From contig MU008167.1 in the NCBI GenBank assembly GCA_010909165.1, positions 1,228,001 through 1,292,000 on the forward strand: a stretch of 64,000 nucleotides of DNA, given 5' to 3'. Every line of letters starts with the position of its first letter. The stretch's first letter is position 1. The translations under genes were made by a program, and so were the position numbers. Positions 57,800 to 64,000 of the stretch are shown piece by piece. Under the pieces are notes generated by a model. That model did not search any database and was not told the origin of the DNA. It saw only the letters and a list, made by a program, of their open reading frames with translations. This DNA is from Anthoceros angustus. Lineage: Eukaryota > Streptophyta > Anthocerotopsida > Anthocerotales > Anthocerotaceae.

Positions 57800-58371
57800 A
57801 GCAGGATTATTTGTTAGACCATTTGCTGCTTTTTCTCCATGAAGTTGTCAAGGGGACGAGGATCGATTGGGGACGAATTCTTTTTGACAAGCTGTGTGAG
57901 GAGTGGTTGAATATGATCTCCTCTTCCCCTCGTCCCTCTCTAATTACGCCAATCCTGGTTCACCTATATGCGCACTCTAACTATCTGCCGGAGGTAGAAA
58001 TTGTGGCCTCTCTCCACATGTAGAAGCCAGTTAGGGAGGTGAAGTGGAAAGCGGAAGAGTCCAAGGAGGAGATAGAGGAAGGATCTGACAACTGGGAGTC
58101 CGTGGCGACGGGTAGTTCAGAAGAGGAAAAGGAGGTTGCCACAAGCAAGAAGAGAAAGGCCGGGGGAGGCAGGCGGGCCTCAACAAAGAAGGGGAGGGTG
58201 GACGGCGCCACCGTGTCGGCGCAGGCGCGCAGCAGCGAAGAAAATGAAGGCCAAACGGCAGATGGATTTGGCGGAGGAAGAGGCGCGGTCCGAGGAAGAC
58301 AATTTTACGATCAGATGATGATGAACCGACCGGAAGGATTAGGGTTGACCCGAGTGCACTCCTCCTCGTGA
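57800..58371 (+). mobile_element. Plant transposon-type protein remnant
   Basis: The frame reads DHLLLFLHEVVKGTRIDWGR, ILFDKLCEEW and PRPSLITPILVHLYAHSNYL, wording typical of plant retrotransposon-associated gag-like proteins (putative plant transposon protein family). It then continues into an acidic/basic tail (KEEIEEGSDNWES, KKRKAGGGRRASTKKGR). One in-frame TAG at 58021 splits it. Family assignment is by memory of wording and is moderate. Confidence 0.5.
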
Positions 58372-58457
58372 TGGGAAGAGATTTTCAAGGAACTCCATTG
58401 GCGGCTGCAGGTCGACGAGCGTAATTGGTTAGGGTGCGCACCCTACTGGGAAGGAAG

Positions 58458-59186
58458 GTGTTGGATAGGGGGATGGCGTCTGGCGCGAGGCCTCCTCAAC
58501 AAGTAGATTTGCAGGAACTAACCACATCTATGATCCGGGCCCAGTCGGATTTGCTGGACCAAGCTACGCTGGCCCTCACATGGCTCAGTATGCAAGGGCG
58601 GCAAGAGGAAGTGGTGAAGGCCCGATTCAATGAGGAGGAGGCTAAGCGGAAACAGCTGGAGGAAGATAAGCGGGCCCTGGAGGAGATGAGGGTCAAGATT
58701 CAGGAGGATTTGCGCAGGGCCCAAGAGGAGTTGCAGTCCATGACGAGTCAGCAAGAAGCGCTCATGGCCCAGATCAAGGATGCCCATGAGGCAAATCAAG
58801 AAATGCAGGGGGAATTGTTGCGAGTCCAAGAGCAAGAGGCAGCCTCTGTGGAGAAGGCCCATAAGTTGGCGGACCGGTACAAGCGGGAGCGGGACGAGGC
58901 GCGTGGCCGAGCCAGGAAGGAGAAGGGAAAAGGGAAGCGGAGTAGCAAGTCCATGACTGGGGTAGTGGAAGGAATTACCGGCGGAGAAGAAGGAGCAACC
59001 GTGGTAGCCGAAACACCTACCAGAGTTGCTGAACAGGCGACGGTCGTGGAGTCCGCCACCACGGTAGGGGGAATTGCTACCGACCTTGGAAAACCCAACT
59101 CTGAAGCGGCCATGAGCGGCGCAACAGGAGGCGACGTGGCATCTCGCGAAGGCATGGATCAGGCGGCCAGGGGTAGTCCACGGTAG
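58458..59186 (+). mobile_element. Coiled-coil protein, probable second part of the same element
   Basis: The ATG at 58458 (MASGARPPQQ) is the first in a frame open from 58425 to the stop at 59186. Residues ~50-150 are a long heptad coiled coil (EEEAKRKQLEEDKRALEEMR, LRRAQEELQSMTSQQEAL), then a Lys/Arg-rich stretch and a Thr/Val/Ala-rich tail. It directly follows the transposon-type frame, and similar coiled coils follow the gag-like domain in plant elements. No enzyme domain was seen, so a non-autonomous or truncated element is likely. Confidence 0.5.
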
Positions 59187-60120
59187 GAGGGGTAAGCACC
59201 TCAGCTACAGCAGGAGGTCCTATTATGTTGAGGCATATGGATGAGGAAACTTATGTTCCTGGTCTATATGTGAATGGGGAACGCGTGCTTAACTTCACTG
59301 TCCATGTGCGTGTGGGAATAGGAGGGACCAGGGCTTACCTTATGCAAGTGAGGACCCGAAGTGGATACTTCTTCCACTGTGCCCGAGTGTGGGGATTGGC
59401 CCCTATTATGCGGAGGCGATTTTGGAGGAGCTAACGGAGGAAGAAGTCCAGGCGTGGGTGGATGAAGAGCCCGTAATAGTCCTCAGCAATAGACGGCCAA
59501 AATGAGAAAAGCGCAAGCCCATGCTTGCGTCATGTCAGTGCGACACCCGGGGCGTGCATGGAGAGGAGGAAGCTCGGGGGAAGGCATACCCCCGATTAGG
59601 TGCAAGAGGACGTCCAGCAGTGGCAGTGAGGTGGAGGTCCTGTGGGAGGACTTGTCAGATCAGCGGCGAGGAAGGAGGGCTCGTGGAGGCGGCAGTGGAG
59701 GACGAAGGGCCAGGCGGCCAAGTCGGGGAAGGGCCAGGCGGCCAAGTCGGGGAAGGGCGCGCAGATAGCGTAGGCAAATAGGTGATAGCATCCTAGGAAT
59801 GGAATTTGGATAGGGTGCCACACTGGACCTGAGATCGCTCGGAATTGTAGGCGCGTCTCTTCACGATAGCTGTTTTTAGGACCTTGAAAATATGGGGCTA
59901 TGGCGCCTGACCGATGTACAAAAGGGGCGAATTGTGCCCCTCACAGCAGATAATTCCTGGTTGAGATCCCCACGCTGCCTGCGACTGGTTGGAGACGTTT
60001 AATTAACGGAGGCGGGGTGTGCGAGACGCTCCTAGGGGTGATCGAGAGCTTGCTCCGTAATTGGAGGGAGGAAGGGCGATAGAGCATTCCTGCTAACAAA
60101 GGAGGAGGAAACCGAGGGAT
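59187..60120. other. Transposon-related flank with a 23-bp duplication
   Basis: 59225-59434 is open (LRHMDEETYVPGLYVNGERV) without a family match. A 23-bp unit (ccaggcggccaagtcggggaag type) is duplicated at 59710-59755, encoding an Arg-rich run. No terminal repeats were identified. Confidence 0.4.
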
Positions 60121-60339
60121 TGGCATGCACAACATCCATTTTCTTGACCAAGTCCATCAAACACTCTTTTGAGCATCTCCCAAGCTGCCATACTAGTCTT
60201 TGCATACATGTCCTCCATCAAGCCATTGCAGGCAAACAAATCAGGGCTTATCGTTCCAGCTGGCCTAAAACATGTTCATGCACCCGCTCCTTCCGAGCTT
60301 TCAACTGTCCTCTCCTCCCACAAGGCTGAAGGGCTGCAA

Positions 60340-61485
60340 CCAGCTGCTTCGCGTCTTGCAGCCGCAGCCATGACAGGATGCTGGAAGGTACATGAAGTGA
60401 GGGGCAAGGTGCATGAGTTCACGGTGGGGCATCCCTGGTTGCTGGCTATGCTCTGCAAGGGCTTGGTCAACAGGCTCTTGTTCGAAGTGGGCGAGTGGAG
60501 GAGGAGGGCCTGATTGTGGCTTACCGTATTAGTTTTGCCTTCTCAAGGCCTGACAACCGCTGGTTCCTTACAGAAGGGCAGGCAGATGCACTCACAGCTT
60601 ATGGGAAAAGGACTGCTAGATGACACACTGGTTGGCAACTGCCTGGTGGCATGTTTACAAAATGAGGTGAATTGGAAGAGGCACGCCGGGATTTTCATAG
60701 CGCCACCAAAGATGTGGAACCTGAAGCTGCTGGAAAGGAGAATCTGCTGAAAAGTCCCAGCAGGAGCCGCCGGCCCCTCCTACTGCAGTGCTCCCGGCTG
60801 GATTCAACACACCCTACAAATGCCTATGACTTTGGACTGCCATGATAGCAAGATATCTATTCCCAACAGGGCGTCTGCAAGTGTAGAGCAGGCAGCTTCA
60901 AGTGCGGATTAGAGAACGAGGTCATGAAGGTTATGTGCTTAGTTGTTGCCATCAGTTTGGTGCACATGTATGCGAAGTCTGGCAGCTTGGAAGAAGTCCG
61001 CAGAGTATTTGACGGACCATGTCAGAAAGATGTCAGGGCAATGCAAGAGGAAGGGGGTACTGCAGTCACTTCCGTGAAATACGTGTTCCTCCTTCAAGCT
61101 TATGCAAGTGTGGGCACTCCAGGTTTGGAGAAGGGAAAGCAGATTCATCACAGGCAGGTTAAAGAGCACCAATTTCGGGGCGAGGCCCTTGTAGCCAACA
61201 GTTTAGGAAACATGTACACAAACTACCACCGCCTAGAAGTTGCTTCTGCCCTCTTTGATGGACATCGTGAATAAATGTGGTGACGTGAAAAAACGATGAT
61301 AGCGGGCTATTCCCTGTATGGCATGGGACAGGAGGCCCTTCGGTGTTTACAGGCCCTCATGTGCAGGCAAAACTAGGCTACAGCCACGTCTTGCTTTCTT
61401 GCGCAGTTTCCTTTTTTTCATGCATCACCTCTCTCTGCTGCCTTGGAGGGCACACTCCCCAAATGCTGCATAACCAGGCAAATGT
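60340..61485 (+). pseudogene. PPR pseudogene, diverged relative of copies A and B
   Basis: It shares LQKGRQMHSQLMGKGLLD, AISLVHMYAKSGSLEEVRRV and EALVANSLGNMYTNYHRLEV with the 43-46 kb copies but lacks the FVENELVSMYAECGS block and has its own indels. Frames are broken. It is followed by the same leader block as at 46061. Confidence 0.8.
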
Positions 61486-64000
61486 AGTCGAATCTGAGGT
61501 TCCAGAAGTATGAGATGTGTAATTCTGCAGGGGAGCTTCTCAGGATGAAAATGGCCGGTTTTATATGCGCCAGCCAACCTCTAGGGTGCACGACCACCAG
61601 TTGGTACAGGAACGTGCATGCTGGTACAAAAGTATCCTGCTCAATTGTCTCACAGCAGATGAGAGCTTCCCTCGCCTCTCCCTTGTAGCAAGCGACATAG
61701 ACTCTCAAAATTTTCACGATGCTTGCTTCTCCTTGTAAGATGACTGTAAAATGCTGCCATAACAGGATGTGGTTGTGACGGGCACGTTTCTGACTTTATA
61801 TGAGACATTATCCCTCATTGGGGAACTCAGTAGCGTGCACACAATCCGCTATCATATATGCCGTTCTTTGTGTGTAATTGGTAGAGAGGGAGTTTTGGTG
61901 CACCTTTGTGACTAGCTTTCCACTCAAACCAGCTTGCAAATTTTGGAATGGGGCCAACTCGCAAATGTAGCCCCTACACCACCAGATCTAAGTAGCATTG
62001 AAGTTGCGGGTGTCCCAACGCATATACCCTGATCGCCTTGTTAATTTGCGTCAGACGCGAGTTGCGCGCGTCTTCCGGGCGTGGGCTTGTGTTCTTCCAG
62101 AGTTTCTGCTCATGTTAAACATGGACTTGCAAGACAGATACACAGCTCAAAGTGTAAAGGCAGGTGTCCGTGTGTTTACGAAGGTGCATGCTGGTACAAA
62201 TGTATCGTGCTTAATTATGTCACAGCAGATGAGAGCTTCCCTCGCCTCTTCCTTGTAGCAAGCAACATAGACTCTCAAAATTTTCACGATGATTGCTTCT
62301 CCTTGTAAGATGACTGTAAAATATGTGTCCCTCAGGAAACCTGAAAGATTCACTCCTTGCAAGCTTTGTGGGAAATCTAAGTGCAGTAGTTGAGCTACCA
62401 GTTCAGACACATCCATCGCGTCCGGCAACCAGCTGCCATAACAGGATGTGGTTGTGACGGGAACGTTTCTGACTGTGAGACCATTAAGCAGGATACATTT
62501 GTACCAGCATGCACCTTCCTGTACCAACTAGTGGTAGTGCACCCTAGAGGTTGGCTGGCGCATATAAAACCGGCCATTTTCATCCTGAGAAGCTTATGTG
62601 GCAAATTATCCCACATTGGGGAATTCAGTAGCATGCACACAATCCGCTATCATATAACCCGTTCTCTGGAGCTGGCCGGTAGAGGGGAAGTTTTGGCTGA
62701 TCTACGAGACAAGCTTTCCACTCAAACCATTTTTGTAAATTTTGGATCGGGGCCAACTTGCAAAAGTCGGCCCTACACCATCAGATCTAAGCAGCATTGA
62801 AAGTGCGGATGTTTCCATGCATTCTACCCTGATCGCCTTGTTGATTTGCATCAGACGCGAGTTGCGTCTGCCGGGCGTTGGCTTGTGATCTCCCAGAGTT
62901 TCTGCTCATGTTAAACATGGACTTGCAAGACAAGCAGGGCTTCCATCTGCGCAGCCGGATACACAGCTCAAAGTATAAAGGCAGATGGCTGTGTGTTTAC
63001 GGCAGCTCTTGTTTGAAATGGGGAAATGGAGCAGGAGGGCCTGCTCGTGGCTCCTTCGGCCTTCTCAAGGCCTGTGCAAGCGCTGGTTCCTCAAAGAAGA
63101 GCAGGCAGATGCACTGACAGATTATAGGAAGAGGACGGCTAGACGGCACACTGGTTGCCACCTGCCCGGTGGAGACGTCTGCAAAATGCGGTGAACTGGA
63201 AGAGGCACGCCGGGATTTTGACAGCTTGCCCACGAAAGCCGTGGACGCCGAAGCTGTAGGCAAGGAGCAAATGCTGTAGAGACCCAAGGAGGAGCTGCCG
63301 GCCCTTTCTGCTGCGGCGCTCCCGGCTGGATCCAACATACCTTAAAAATGACGGACTACGTCAGAATGATATCCGGGCCATGCAAGAGGAAGGCGAGGAT
63401 TGCACTCACTTCTGTGACGTATGTGCTCTTCCTGCAAGCTTATGCAAGTGTGGGACAGGCTGCGGCCGTGTCTTGCCTTCTTGCGCAGTTGCATCTTTTT
63501 GTATTTTCCTGCTTTGTTATATGTAGCTGCTCTCTCGGCTGCCTGCCTTGGGGGCACACTCCCTAAATGATGCACACAACCAGGAGCATCTGAGCTTCCT
63601 TGTAGCAAGCAACGCAGACCCTCAAAATTTCCACAATGACTGTTTCTCTTGTAAGATAACTATAATGTGCAAATCCTTTGTCCCTCAGGACTCCTAAAAG
63701 ATTCACTCCTTCCAAGCTTTGTGAGAACGCCAGGTACAGTAGTTATGCTACCAGTTCAGACACATCCATCGCGTCTGGCAACCAGCTGCCATGACAGGAT
63801 GTGGTTGTTACGGGAACGTTCCAGACTTCATGCGGTTAAATATCCCACATTGGGGAAGTGAGTAGCATGCTCACACTCCGCTACCATATACCCGATGCTC
63901 TGCTTGAAATATTCCTGGGAGATATAGACATCATCTCTAATGTGTTGGCCTGTGTCTGTTGGATAATTTTGGGACGGGGCCAACTTGCCATAGTCGGCCC
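61486..64000 (+). pseudogene. PPR-derived repeat units, second array, running off the window
   Basis: Blocks of the 46.1-47.8 kb unit recur here: the leader (61490-61745), the GGGGCCAACT block (61950, 62750, 63975), the MDLQD block (62125, 62920), ACASAGSSKKSRQMH (63064-63117), SAKCGELEEARRDFDSLPTK (63180-63240) and the CVCEF-type 3' block to 63560. Stops and frame changes are everywhere. A piece at 62478-62597 is inverted. The array continues past the window. Confidence 0.72.

Overview
This is nuclear DNA of a land plant. The single-copy genes include a chlorophyll a/b-binding protein, a plant HAK/KUP potassium transporter, a PLATZ factor, a GT43 xylan glycosyltransferase and an anthranilate synthase beta chain whose N-terminus looks like a plastid transit peptide. 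Introns are mostly short (about 45-300 bp), exons are GC-rich against AT-rich spacers, and the window is full of decayed PPR and receptor-kinase copies. This best fits a seed-free plant with a compact gene structure, such as a lycophyte of the Selaginella type. That identification is inference.

Layout. 1-8.2 kb: AT-rich, repeat-rich DNA with a possible CACTA transposon end, a RING-H2 gene, receptor-kinase debris and a broken copy of the exonuclease gene found at 19 kb. 8.2-8.9 kb: an intronless gene for a secreted 3D-domain protein. 9.7-13.9 kb: a tandemly duplicated, internally inverted cluster of receptor-kinase pseudogene pieces. 14-15.4 kb: a cluster of short tandem repeats. 15.3-30 kb: a gene-dense block with an alpha/beta hydrolase (-), DAD1 (-), a zinc-finger DEDDh exonuclease (+), a GT43 fragment (-), an LHC protein (-), a HAK/KUP transporter (+) and an IRX9H-like GT43 gene (-). 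30-33 kb: AT-rich spacer with local duplications. 33-42 kb: a WDR44-like WD40 gene (+), PLATZ (-) and the anthranilate synthase beta chain (-). 42-48 kb: spacer, then a tandem PPR pseudogene array. 48.4-51.4 kb: RFT1 (+). 52-54.7 kb: a ClpB pseudogene (-). 55-57 kb: ATG18a-like (+). 57.2-60.1 kb: transposon-related coding remnants. 60.1-64 kb: a second PPR pseudogene array related to the one at 43-47.6 kb.

The intact genes are unrelated housekeeping functions: N-glycosylation (DAD1 and RFT1), autophagy, tryptophan synthesis, K+ transport, light harvesting and wall synthesis. They do not form a pathway cluster. Exon models for eleven genes were built by hand from splice consensus, reading phase and family similarity; in all multi-exon models the exon lengths sum to an open frame. 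What stands out is local DNA turnover: intron-retaining segmental copies, tandem and inverted duplications with short shared words at the joints, and several repeat families. No tRNA, rRNA or CRISPR array was recognised.
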